Source: MKSF01 sp037190225 (GTDB taxonomy: Bacteria; Bacteroidota; Bacteroidia; Chitinophagales; Chitinophagaceae). Taken from it: a DNA stretch of 64,000 nt. Positions 35,310 to 43,832 of this stretch are shown here, piece by piece. Position 1 is the first letter of the stretch. Every line of letters starts with the position of its first letter. Made by a program: the position numbers and the translations under genes. The DNA lies in contig JBBCJL010000011.1 in the NCBI GenBank assembly GCA_037190225.1, positions 124,001 through 188,000 on the forward strand, written 5' to 3'. The notes under the pieces are model-generated. The model made no database searches and was not told the origin of the DNA. It worked only from the letters and a program-made list of their open reading frames with translations.

Positions 35310-36968
35310 ATGAAATTTACCAAACGTCTGTTATTACCTGCTTTCATTTCCGTTTCCTTTTCAGCCCTGGCCCAGAACGATGCCCGGGTGCAGGCTTATA
35401 TAGAAAAGTATAAGGACCTGGCCATCCTGGAACAAAAAAGGACAGGCATACCTGCGGCCATCAAGCTTGCCCAGGGTATCCATGAAACAGCCGCAGGCAC
35501 CAGCGAGCTCTGCCAGAACGCGAACAACCATTTCGGCATCAAATGCAAGGCCACCTGGAACGGTGAAACCTATACTTATACGGACGACCGGAAAGATGAA
35601 TGCTTCCGGAAATACGGAGACGATATCACTTCCTATAAGGACCATTCTGATTTCCTGTATAAGAATCCCCGTTACAGCACCCTGTTCACTTACAGCGTGG
35701 ATGATTATAAAAGCTGGTCCCACGGGCTGAAAAAAGCAGGATATGCCACCAATCCCCAATATGCCGTAAGACTTATCGAGACCATAGAAAAATACAACCT
35801 GAACCAGTACACCCAGATCGCTATGCTGTCTAAAGAGCCTGAGGTGCTCTATGCATCCAACAGCCAGGATATCAAAATGGTCATGCCGGGCGAAACTCCC
35901 GGGGAAACCAATGTGGCGGCTGCAGCTATTCCCGCAACCGCTGTCTATGCCTCAGGGAAAAGCACCGTACAGCAGGAAAGGAACATAGAATATTACACAA
36001 CAGGCCAGCTCAATAATATCAGGGGATTTTATGCCCCCAAAGGTACCATGCTGCTGGAATATGCCATTAAGAACAGGATCCGCTACAGCAAGCTGCTTGA
36101 GAATAATGACCTGCCCGATGCTCCCCTGGAGGCCGATATGTTCATTTACCTGGACAAGAAGCATAAGAAAGGACTGGAACCGACCACAACCGTGCAGGAA
36201 GGCGAAAGCCTTATCCAGATCAGCCAGCGTACAGGCGTGCAGCTGGCCCAGTTAAAAATGTTCAACAAACTGGTGGACGGCGTGGAGCCCAAGCCCGGCA
36301 GCGTACTGCAACTGCAGTCAGAAGCGGCGAATGCTCCCGAAGTGTACATCCCTTCTTCCGGGCCTGTCGCCGCCGTACCTTTGGCCCGGAAAGCCAATGC
36401 TGCAGAAGACGCCTATGTAGTTGTAAAAAACAACAGCCAGGCCGGCTCACCCGAACCAACTCCTTACAAGCAACAACCCGCGCCTGCAACGAACACAACA
36501 ACATCCGCTCCGGCACCAGCTAAAAATCCTGCTGTACCGGTTCAACAACCCGTGGCAGCCGTGGCCGCTACCACCAAGGCACCTGAAGTGATAGAAGATA
36601 ATTCCAACCTTTCCCCTTATGAAAGATTAAAAAGGCATATGGACAAGCAGGTGAGCAATACCACCTCCTATAATGAAACCCGCATCCAGGAAACGAACAG
36701 CTCACCGGCAGCGGAGGATCCCTATGTGACCACTCCGGCAAGAACTACCACGCAACCAGCCGCAAGACAGGCTCCTTCCCGCCAGAGCACCAGCAATACG
36801 GCCCAACCTAAAGCTGCAGCCGGCAACAGGTTTCATACCGTTAAAAAAGGCGAAACCCTTACCGCTATTGCCCAGAAGTATGGCGTCACTGTAAAGCAGC
36901 TCCAGGACTGGAATAAAGTTTCACCCAAAACCCTGAAAGCAGGTCAGAAATTAAAAGTAAGTAAGTAA
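35310..36968 (+). CDS. Exported glucosaminidase with LysM domains
   Basis: The 552-residue protein has a signal peptide (1-21) and a GH73-type glucosaminidase domain (about 25-160), with the catalytic-glutamate segment AQGIHETAAGTSELC, FGIKCK and a YATNPQYAVRLIETIEKY end. Two LysM peptidoglycan-binding modules follow, at about 290-335 (VQEGESLIQISQRTGVQ) and 507-551 (VKKGETLTAIAQKYGV). Between them lies a long Pro/Ala/Thr/Gln-rich linker. It should cleave or remodel peptidoglycan in the periplasm. A terminator follows. Confidence 0.9.
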   Translation: MKFTKRLLLPAFISVSFSALAQNDARVQAYIEKYKDLAILEQKRTGIPAAIKLAQGIHETAAGTSELCQNANNHFGIKCKATWNGETYTYTDDRKDECFRKYGDDITSYKDHSDFLYKNPRYSTLFTYSVDDYKSWSHGLKKAGYATNPQYAVRLIETIEKYNLNQYTQIAMLSKEPEVLYASNSQDIKMVMPGETPGETNVAAAAIPATAVYASGKSTVQQERNIEYYTTGQLNNIRGFYAPKGTMLLEYAIKNRIRYSKLLENNDLPDAPLEADMFIYLDKKHKKGLEPTTTVQEGESLIQISQRTGVQLAQLKMFNKLVDGVEPKPGSVLQLQSEAANAPEVYIPSSGPVAAVPLARKANAAEDAYVVVKNNSQAGSPEPTPYKQQPAPATNTTTSAPAPAKNPAVPVQQPVAAVAATTKAPEVIEDNSNLSPYERLKRHMDKQVSNTTSYNETRIQETNSSPAAEDPYVTTPARTTTQPAARQAPSRQSTSNTAQPKAAAGNRFHTVKKGETLTAIAQKYGVTVKQLQDWNKVSPKTLKAGQKLKVSK

Positions 36969-36991
36969 GTAAGAATATTGATGTAAAATAT

Positions 36992-37034
36992 AAAAAGCAG
37001 CGGCTGTTCATCTCAGGGACAGCCGCTGCTTTTT
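36992..37034 (+). terminator. Intrinsic terminator after the glucosaminidase gene
   Basis: A perfect 16-bp stem (36992-37007 with 37019-37034) around an 11-nt loop ends in five Ts and lies 23 bp behind the stop codon. Confidence 0.92.
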
Positions 37035-37227
37035 CAGTAGTTCCATGGTTGCAGGCTACTTCTTTCATCAACAGCCAGCCATATAAACCGGTTGCTTAAA
37101 AGATCTGCGTTTGAAGTGGAGGGCAGCCAGCTTTTTCAGGGAACAAGAAATGTTCCGGCTATGCTACAGCCGCGAATAACGAACTCTATATTCCAGTCAG
37201 GTTCCATCAACAGCTATTATACAACCG

Positions 37228-38145
37228 TCAGCTCAGCTGATGGTCACTCAGGGTATGATCATGCATTTCAAACAGATCAAGAAAGCTAATGACGCGTATC
37301 AGGTCTTTTGTATTGATGTACAGATCACAAAAGGCGGTAATCTTCACCAAAGGCTTCCGCTCTGCCAGCAGGTACCTGTAACGCTTCAGGTTGACGGTTT
37401 CCTCGTAAAGCCAGCGCTGCTCCGCAAGCCAGTCCCGGACCGGGCTCACTCCCTCAGCAGCATCCGGAACCGACAGCTGCAGGACGTTGATCTCGTTATA
37501 CGCTTCCAGCGCGTCTTCAATAGCAGATTCAAATTCCATCAATTCCTTGAATTCCCATAATATATTATAGTACTTATAGAGGAAAAAGCAACTGCGGAAT
37601 TGTAATTGTTCGGGAGAAATGCTTTCATACACTTCGGTTGCATTATCCAGCCAGCACTCCAGGAGATTCAGGTCCAGCTCACAGTTTTCCAGCCCTTCCA
37701 GGTCCTGTAGCAATAGCTGGCATTCGGTATGCCGCCGGATATACCTGCCTGTCGGCTTAAAGTCCCTGCACTCATCTTTAAAGAAGCCTATTTCGATCCT
37801 GCTGTTCTGGTCTGTCTCAAGATGACCGTACAGCAGCTCATCCTCAATGACGCTTACATCAAAATCCACAGGAGACAGCATTTTAATATGCAGCGGCAGG
37901 AAATGCCGGGAGTGGTTGCCCACCAGCACAAGGTTAACGGAAAGGTCTGCTTCCTTATTCAGCAGCACAATATCCAGCGCTGTGTTCTGGTAAAGCCTGT
38001 AAAAGGTAAAAAGCTCGTCCAGCTTTTGTAATATGACCGGCTTGGGGGTATTGGAAATACAAAGATCTTCAGGTAGTACGCTGCCGATCGTTTCTACTTC
38101 CATTTCAGATACTGCACGGGTCAATATATCAAGTTGTTGCAGCAT
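37228..38145 (-). CDS. Hypothetical protein (305 aa)
   Basis: I do not recognise this protein. It is soluble, rich in acidic and leucine residues, and has no signal peptide or membrane helix. The first half looks mixed alpha/beta, with a central LLLQDLEGLENCELDLNLLE segment; the second half is mostly helical with many charged residues. It starts 28 bp behind a terminator that separates it from the T9SS cargo gene, so it has its own transcript. Codon use is like its neighbours. A real gene is likely from length and composition; no function is proposed. Confidence 0.6.
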   Translation of the reverse strand: MLQQLDILTRAVSEMEVETIGSVLPEDLCISNTPKPVILQKLDELFTFYRLYQNTALDIVLLNKEADLSVNLVLVGNHSRHFLPLHIKMLSPVDFDVSVIEDELLYGHLETDQNSRIEIGFFKDECRDFKPTGRYIRRHTECQLLLQDLEGLENCELDLNLLECWLDNATEVYESISPEQLQFRSCFFLYKYYNILWEFKELMEFESAIEDALEAYNEINVLQLSVPDAAEGVSPVRDWLAEQRWLYEETVNLKRYRYLLAERKPLVKITAFCDLYINTKDLIRVISFLDLFEMHDHTLSDHQLS

Positions 38146-38173
38146 ATTTTTCAGAGGGTTGGGGGGTTAATCA

Positions 38174-38209
38174 AAAAGAACCGTATGAAAAACTGCATAC
38201 GGTTCTTTT
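38174..38209 (-). terminator. Intrinsic terminator after the T9SS cargo gene
   Basis: A 14-bp stem (38174-38187 with 38196-38209) around an 8-nt loop, with a T-run on the minus strand, lies 32 bp beyond the stop of the T9SS-sorted protein gene. Confidence 0.88.
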
Positions 38210-38241
38210 GCACTCATCATTTCAATAAATATTTTGATTAT

Positions 38242-39027
38242 TTATTGCTTAACGAACTTACGTGTGGTGAGTTTCACACCATCCGCATTCAGAAAATCTA
38301 CCGTATACATCCCGCTGTTCAGATGCTGAATGTCAATACTTTTACTGTTCATCGGCGTAGTCAGTATTATTTTGCCCTTCATATCCACGACTTTCGCGGT
38401 GGTTACTTTCAGGTCAGACGCGATATCAACGTTCAAAACACCGGCAGCAGGATTAGGATACAGCCTGATCGCGTTTTCCGGAATAGTAATAGTGTGTACA
38501 GAAACCCCGCCTTCCTTACGTATAATATGAACTACTTCCATTTCCTGCGGATTGGCAGGCTGTGCGCTCACGGGATGTACTGTTTCCGTTGTGATTTTGT
38601 ATTTGAATACACCAAAGCCGTTGGTGTCACCGGGCTCAACCTGTAACCAGAGATAGATCAGGTCAGAAGGTGTCAAAGCTCCGGCATCATTCAATGTCCA
38701 GGCGGAAACAGGAGACTCGGCAAAAGGCGTTTTGAAGTAATCACTTACAACACCTCCAACCATATAAGGATGACAGATAATATTATCACATAAGCCCTGC
38801 GCATCCCAATCAGATGGCATAGAAAACTCAGTAAACTGCCATTTATAGGTAAAGCTGTCTATACCCTGCTCCAGATTTAATTTTACAGTTGGCTTAACGT
38901 CAAGGACAGACCCATTTGTAACTACTGTATCTTCAGAGTTGTGCTGGTACTCCAGCGTGAATACCTGGGCATTCACCTGTGTGCCTATCGCAGCACTCAA
39001 TGCAATCGCTGATAAAATTTTTTTCAT
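38242..39027 (-). CDS. Secreted protein with T9SS type A sorting domain
   Basis: The 261-residue protein has a signal peptide (1-20, TQVNAQ) and a beta-rich region of about 160 residues without a recognised family. The C terminus is a T9SS sorting domain of about 80 residues, seen from IRLYPNPAAGVLNVDI through the KVVDMKGKIIL and HLNSGMYTVDF motifs to a basic end (KFVKQ). It should be exported through the outer membrane by the type IX system. Its role is unknown. Confidence 0.85.
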   Translation of the reverse strand: MKKILSAIALSAAIGTQVNAQVFTLEYQHNSEDTVVTNGSVLDVKPTVKLNLEQGIDSFTYKWQFTEFSMPSDWDAQGLCDNIICHPYMVGGVVSDYFKTPFAESPVSAWTLNDAGALTPSDLIYLWLQVEPGDTNGFGVFKYKITTETVHPVSAQPANPQEMEVVHIIRKEGGVSVHTITIPENAIRLYPNPAAGVLNVDIASDLKVTTAKVVDMKGKIILTTPMNSKSIDIQHLNSGMYTVDFLNADGVKLTTRKFVKQ

Positions 39028-39100
39028 CTTCTTCTTTAAGTTTTAAAAGTGTTACTGTGTAATTAAAGAATAAATTTAAGATTATTCTTCAATAAAGAAA

Positions 39101-39133
39101 AAAATACTTAGATAAATTTCATCTAAGTATTTT
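39101..39133 (-). terminator. Intrinsic terminator after the hsp20 gene
   Basis: A perfect 13-bp A+T-rich stem (39101-39113 with 39121-39133) around a 7-nt loop is followed by Ts on the minus strand, 26 bp behind the hsp20 stop. Confidence 0.8.
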
Positions 39134-39159
39134 CTAAAAAAATGCCTGCCTATGCTGTA

Positions 39160-39585
39160 TTAGCCGATATTGATCCTGATCTCCTTAGGCTCCTCTTCCT
39201 GCTTCAGTGGAATATCAATGCTCAATATACCATTATTATACCTTGCGCTGATACCTTCCACATCCATTTTGGTATCCAGGGAAAAGCTCCGCTCAAATGA
39301 TCCTATCAGGAACTCATTTTTCACTACCTGGACATCCCCGGCAATATCCTCCTTGTGCTCATAGCTTATTTTCAGCACATTGTTGACCACATCAATGCGT
39401 ACCAATTCCTTATTAATGCCCGGGATCAGCAGCTGCAATACATACCCTTCTTTTGTTTTGCTGATGTTTACCGGCGGATTTTTGGTAAAGGAACGGAACC
39501 CTCTTGACATCAGGCCATCGTTACCAAATACATCATCCAATAAATTACCGATCATTTTGGGAGAAACATTCATTTGTGTTTTCAT
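39160..39585 (-). CDS. Small heat shock protein (Hsp20/alpha-crystallin)
   Basis: The 141-residue protein has an alpha-crystallin domain (about 40-130) with NISKTKEGYVLQLLIPG, YEHKE and GISARYNNGILSIDIPL, the last being the family-typical A-x-x-x-n-G-v-L motif. The short tail ends RINIG, an IxI-like anchor for oligomer assembly. It is an ATP-independent holdase that binds unfolded protein in the cytoplasm. It is a single-gene unit. Confidence 0.92.
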   Translation of the reverse strand: MKTQMNVSPKMIGNLLDDVFGNDGLMSRGFRSFTKNPPVNISKTKEGYVLQLLIPGINKELVRIDVVNNVLKISYEHKEDIAGDVQVVKNEFLIGSFERSFSLDTKMDVEGISARYNNGILSIDIPLKQEEEPKEIRINIG

Positions 39586-39913
39586 AATATTTAGCTGTTT
39601 TAATGTTTAGTTCGAAATAATGTTCAAAATAAACAATGCAAATAAGAGACCAGGGCCCGTTTTATGCCAGAAACGCCAGAGACAGGATTACCTTTATGAC
39701 AAAAAGTCATTTATCAACAATCAAATATGCCATTATTACACAGAAAGTTTTTTTGAAGAGTTTCAAAATTTATTTTCAGAAATCCACAAAAAATACGAAC
39801 TTTGTTACACTTACAATGGGTTAGTAAGTAAAGCTCGACCACTTCACATTTTTCAGTGAAGTGGTTTTTTTTAATACCATCATACAAACAACTTATCATC
39901 CCCGATCCCTTAT
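39586..39913. other. 328-bp region upstream of queA with an orphan terminator
   Basis: This A+T-rich stretch contains a strong plus-strand terminator (39839-39872) although no plus-strand gene precedes it within 2.5 kb. A short frame at 39620-39859 encodes 79 residues but looks non-coding. A small RNA ending at the terminator is possible; a near-consensus TACCTTTA lies at 39689-39696. Confidence 0.4.
39839..39872 (+). terminator. Orphan intrinsic terminator upstream of queA
   Basis: CCACTTCAC (39839-39847) pairs with GTGAAGTGG (39856-39864), followed by eight Ts. It is strong, but no annotated plus-strand gene ends here. Confidence 0.85.
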
Positions 39914-41170
39914 ATGCGACACCCTCAATATCTGAAAATAGAAGATTACGATTATATTTTACCACAGGAAAAAATAGCCAGATACCCCTTAAGCGAAAGA
40001 GACAGCTCCCGGTTGCTGGTATGGCGCAGCGGGCAACCCTTGATACTGCAGTACAAAGACATTGCCGGCTGCCTGCCACAAGACAGCCTGGTAGTCTTCA
40101 ACCAGACCAAAGTAGTCAATGCACGGCTTTTTTTCCGGAAGTACACGGGAGGCAGGATCGAAATATTCTGCCTGGAACCTGCAGGGCAATATCCGGATAT
40201 TATGACCGGTATGCAGCAGCAGGGCGAAGTGTACTGGAAATGCCTGGTAGGTGGCGCCTCCAAATGGAAAAACGATGAAGGGATCATTTGCGCCAGTAAT
40301 GATGACCGCCTGCAGCTGACAGCCTCCATACACCGGCAGCTCGCTGACGGCTACGAGATACATTTCAGATGGAACAGTACCCTGACCTTTGCCGAGGTGC
40401 TGCATCTTGCAGGACAGATACCCATTCCTCCCTACCTCAACAGGGCACCGGAAGCAAAAGATGCTGAGACCTACCAGACCATCTTTGCCAGTGAAGCAGG
40501 CAGTGTCGCCGCACCTACCGCGGCACTGCACTTTACACCCGCTATCCTCTCCTCCCTGGCCGGCAGGAACATCCGGCATACCAAAGTAACGCTGCATGTA
40601 GGCGCGGGCACATTCAAGCCTGTCAAGTCGGCTACGATGGCCGGGCACGAGATGCATCCCGAATTCCTTGAAGTAAGCCCGGACTTTCTCCGCCAACTGC
40701 TGGAGCAGCTGGAGCATAAGCGCCCGGTCATCGCTGTAGGCACTACCAGCGTCAGAACGCTGGAATCCTTATTCTGGATAGGACAGCAGATCGGGCATCA
40801 TAAGATACCCGATTTCGGAAAGATAAGCGTACCGCAATGGCTGCCCTATGAATGTGAAGATACCCTGCTCGCACCTGCAGACGCTATCCGGCAGGTGATC
40901 GGCTATATGGAAGCGCGCAGTCAATCCAGGCTTATTACCAGGACACAGATCATCATTGCACCGCCTTATGATTTTAAGATCGTCAACGGCATTGTCACCA
41001 ATTTCCACCAGCCACAAAGCACACTGCTGCTGCTGATCGCCGCATTCATGGGACCGGAATGGAGAGCCATGTATGATTTTGCCCTGCAAAATGATTTCAG
41101 GTTCCTGAGCTATGGTGACGGCTGCCTTTTAATGAAGAGCATGACGGATCAGGACCTCACCCGACAGTGA
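39914..41170 (+). CDS. queA: S-adenosylmethionine:tRNA ribosyltransferase-isomerase
   Basis: The 418-residue enzyme transfers and rearranges the ribose of SAM onto 7-aminomethyl-7-deazaguanine in tRNA to make epoxyqueuosine. Signatures are YILPQEKIARYPLSERDSSR, VVFNQTKVVNARLFF, VTLHVGAGTFKPVKS and NFHQPQSTLLLLIAAFMG. It is longer than E. coli QueA (about 356) because of extra residues in the middle, including the segment around 290-330. It precedes rnpB by about 60 bp on the same strand. Confidence 0.95.
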   Translation: MRHPQYLKIEDYDYILPQEKIARYPLSERDSSRLLVWRSGQPLILQYKDIAGCLPQDSLVVFNQTKVVNARLFFRKYTGGRIEIFCLEPAGQYPDIMTGMQQQGEVYWKCLVGGASKWKNDEGIICASNDDRLQLTASIHRQLADGYEIHFRWNSTLTFAEVLHLAGQIPIPPYLNRAPEAKDAETYQTIFASEAGSVAAPTAALHFTPAILSSLAGRNIRHTKVTLHVGAGTFKPVKSATMAGHEMHPEFLEVSPDFLRQLLEQLEHKRPVIAVGTTSVRTLESLFWIGQQIGHHKIPDFGKISVPQWLPYECEDTLLAPADAIRQVIGYMEARSQSRLITRTQIIIAPPYDFKIVNGIVTNFHQPQSTLLLLIAAFMGPEWRAMYDFALQNDFRFLSYGDGCLLMKSMTDQDLTRQ

Positions 41171-41218
41171 CCAGACGGCATCATCAATCCGTCTAAAGAT
41201 ATAGTAAAAGAATTCACG

Positions 41219-41226
41219 TACCTTTG
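41219..41226 (+). promoter_or_regulatory. -7 box of the rnpB promoter
   Basis: TACCTTTG matches TAnnTTTG exactly and lies 4 bp before the predicted 5' end of the RNase P RNA, as expected for the -7 element. Confidence 0.7.
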
Positions 41227-41230
41227 CAAT

Positions 41231-41586
41231 ACAACTATACACGAAGGTTGTCGCTATTTATAGAGGAAAGTCCGGGCATCACAGAGCAGTACACCACCTA
41301 ACAGGTGGGCAGTATCATATACTGACAGAGAGCGCCACAGAAAATAACCGCCTCATAACGGGGTAAGGGTGAAAATGTGTGGTAAGAGCACACGGCGTAT
41401 GTTAGCAATAATGTACGCGGGCAAGCCTTGTACGATGAAATGCCCAATAGGCAAGCAGATAAGAGCTGCTCGTTCGTTGCTTGCGGGTAGGCAGATAGAG
41501 CATAAGGGCGACCTTATGCCAAGATAAATGACAACACGCAACAGCAATGTTGTGCACAGAACCCGGCTTATGCAGTGTATAGTTGT
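41231..41586 (+). ncRNA. rnpB: RNase P RNA (bacterial type A)
   Basis: The outer P1 helix is visible as ACAACTATACAC (41231-41242) pairing with GTGTATAGTTGT (41575-41586). Inside are the universal core elements GAGGAAAGTCCGGGC (CR-I), ACAGAGCAG, GGTAAGAGCAC and AGATAAATGA...ACAGAACCCGGCTTA (CR-V). The RNA is the catalytic subunit that matures tRNA 5' ends. Length of about 356 nt is normal. rnpA is not in the window. Confidence 0.96.
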
Positions 41587-41649
41587 ATTTTTATATCCGG
41601 ACCTGTCATTCCACCGCAATCTTTATATTCCCTGCAACAACCGGCCTTT

Positions 41650-42879
41650 TTAAGGATACAGCAAATATTTTTTTCTTATTACTTTGAAAGCTTCCAGGTC
41701 ACTTTGCCAGCTCCGGCGTATTTCAGCCTCCGGTTTCCCGGAAATGATCTGCTGCTTCAGGGTCGTATTGCCCGCCAGCAGGTTAAAGAAATTACCGGAG
41801 AGGAAAAATTCATTTTTGGCGGGGTAAGCTTTATAGGCTTTCAGGAGCCAGGAAAGATTCAGACCGCTTCCGGTCAGGTCGCGTGCTTCTTCTGCGGTAC
41901 CGGCAACCAGCTCCCCGTAACAGGTTTTACCTTTCAGCGGCGGATTCATAGCGCCCTCCACAGCCTGGGGCGTAAATTCATAGGTGCCGATATCTTTCAG
42001 CAGCGGATGCCCGTACACCTGGAAAGGCGTAGCGGTGCCCCTGCCGAGGCTGATCTGCGTCCCCTCAAAAAAGCACAGCGAGGGATACAGCAATACAGCT
42101 GTCATATTTTTAAGATTGGGAGACGGGGCCACCGGCAGCTCATAATAGCTGTCGTGCGTATAATGCCTGTTTGGCACGACATGCAGCTTCAGGCCTTCCG
42201 CCTTCACCCATTTTTCCCCTATTATCATACGTGCATACTCTGCCGGGGTCATACCATACACCACCGGAACGGGTTGCATCCCCACGAAAGACCTTTGCTG
42301 CTTATCCAGCACCGGGCCATCTATCTTATTTCCCAAAGGATTGGGACGATCCAGTATGACCAGCTCCTTTTTATGCTGCGCACATGCTTCAATAAGGTAT
42401 TCCAGGCTTGAGATATATGTATAGAAGCGCACTCCCACATCCTGCAGGTCATAGATCACCACATCCACATCCTGCAACTGCTCCGCCGTAGGCTTTTTGT
42501 TATTACCATACAGGGAGATGATAGGCAGACCGGTCTTAACATCCTTACCGTCCTTCACTTTAGCTCCGGCATCTGCTGTTCCCCTGAAACCATGTTCCGG
42601 GGTAAAAATTTTCGCAATATGTATATTTACCACCAGCAGCGTATCCACCAGGTGCGTACCGTTCCGCAGGACAGAGGTCTGGTTACCCAGTACAGCTACA
42701 CGCTTCCCGTTGACGATCTTTACTATTTCATCAACCTGGTCAGCTCCTGTAAGTATGGCAGGTTCGCTCTTTTTCCCTGCAACTGTAAGGTGCACGGTAT
42801 TTTCTGTCTGGGCGGTACAGCTGCACACAGATAAGAGAGCAGCGGCTGCAAAAAGTGAAAGGCGTCGGATCATATACAT
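41650..42879 (-). CDS. DUF1343 protein, NamZ-like exo-N-acetylmuramidase
   Basis: The 409-residue protein has a signal peptide with a possible lipobox (LLSVCSC, Cys near 20). The DUF1343 region contains VLGNQTSVLRNGTHLVDTLL, IFTPEHGFRG, DLQDVGVRFYTYISSLEY and LDRPNPLG. Characterised members (NamZ) release N-acetylmuramic acid from non-reducing ends of peptidoglycan fragments. An exported role in cell-wall recycling is likely. It lies 14 bp behind the DUF2911 gene and is probably co-transcribed with it. Confidence 0.85.
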   Translation of the reverse strand: MYMIRRLSLFAAAALLSVCSCTAQTENTVHLTVAGKKSEPAILTGADQVDEIVKIVNGKRVAVLGNQTSVLRNGTHLVDTLLVVNIHIAKIFTPEHGFRGTADAGAKVKDGKDVKTGLPIISLYGNNKKPTAEQLQDVDVVIYDLQDVGVRFYTYISSLEYLIEACAQHKKELVILDRPNPLGNKIDGPVLDKQQRSFVGMQPVPVVYGMTPAEYARMIIGEKWVKAEGLKLHVVPNRHYTHDSYYELPVAPSPNLKNMTAVLLYPSLCFFEGTQISLGRGTATPFQVYGHPLLKDIGTYEFTPQAVEGAMNPPLKGKTCYGELVAGTAEEARDLTGSGLNLSWLLKAYKAYPAKNEFFLSGNFFNLLAGNTTLKQQIISGKPEAEIRRSWQSDLEAFKVIRKKYLLYP

Positions 42880-42893
42880 ATTGCGAAACAGAT

Positions 42894-43718
42894 TTATTTA
42901 TAAGATTTCAATAAGGTTTCCTGCTCAGCATAATAAGGTGTGCCTTTAGCCATATCCGTGGCTTTCTGCTGGGCCTTCACCGCTTCTGCCTTATTACCCT
43001 GCCTGAATAAGATCTTTCCTCGCAGGCTGTGCAACCAGAAAGCAGACGGATTCTGCTCAATAGCCTTATCGGTATAAGCCAGCGCCTTATTCAGCTCCTT
43101 ATCCTGGGACAGGTAATACTGAGCAGCCTGCTGGTAAGGAATACGGGGCTTATTGATAGCATTCTCATAATACTCCGTGATACGCTTATCATTATCCACC
43201 TTTACAGGCAGTACTGCTACGGTATTCTCCCAGGCAATCACGATCTCACAGGAATTATTGGTTATATTATTAACGTCAATGCTCAGGGTATTTACGTAAT
43301 AATTGGACTTATTGACCTTAGCAGTCTTTACTTTCAGCACATCCGTTTCGGGCTTGACACTGCCCCAGCCCCCGGTATTGCTGTTAAAGACAATTTCCCA
43401 GGAAGTCTCGCCGGGTATGGAGTAAAGGGAATAAGCTCCCGCCTTCAATGTCTTACCATCAATAATAACATCTTCGCCGAAAGTGACCACAGTGGCATTA
43501 TTGGCACCCGTTCTCCATATCTTCCCGTATGGCACTAAATCTCCGAAAACCTTACGTCCGTTAGCTGAGGGCCTGCTGTAAGATATCTCGATAAAGGACG
43601 TGGAAAAATCCTGTTTAAAGCTGGCCAGCGGGCTTGGTACGGGCACTTTCATATCCTGGGCCAGGGCCGCCGTTCCGACACCCACCAATAATGCAAGAGA
43701 ATAAATGATTTTTTTCAT
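42894..43718 (-). CDS. Exported DUF2911 protein
   Basis: The 274-residue protein has a signal peptide (1-20, AALAQD). A DUF2911 domain follows (about 30-190), with ISYSRPSANGRKVFGDLVPYGKIWRTGANNATVV seen in segments and LKAGAYSLYSIPG. The C-terminal 80 residues look like TPR helices. The family is common in Bacteroidota and of unknown function. It is the first gene of a two-gene unit with the NamZ-like gene. Confidence 0.82.
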   Translation of the reverse strand: MKKIIYSLALLVGVGTAALAQDMKVPVPSPLASFKQDFSTSFIEISYSRPSANGRKVFGDLVPYGKIWRTGANNATVVTFGEDVIIDGKTLKAGAYSLYSIPGETSWEIVFNSNTGGWGSVKPETDVLKVKTAKVNKSNYYVNTLSIDVNNITNNSCEIVIAWENTVAVLPVKVDNDKRITEYYENAINKPRIPYQQAAQYYLSQDKELNKALAYTDKAIEQNPSAFWLHSLRGKILFRQGNKAEAVKAQQKATDMAKGTPYYAEQETLLKSYK

Positions 43719-43832
43719 GTTTTATATTTATTGATCAAAGCACTAAGATAACAAAATACGTTGATTTTAGGCGGAGAAAGGACAAGGCTTAACAATAATG
43801 TCTATAATCCTATCAATTTATAATAATGTCCG

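Noticed and set aside
39620..39859. 79-codon frame before queA as a protein gene
   Set aside because: It runs into the terminator stem, has poor composition for a protein and no recognisable motif. A small RNA is the better idea.
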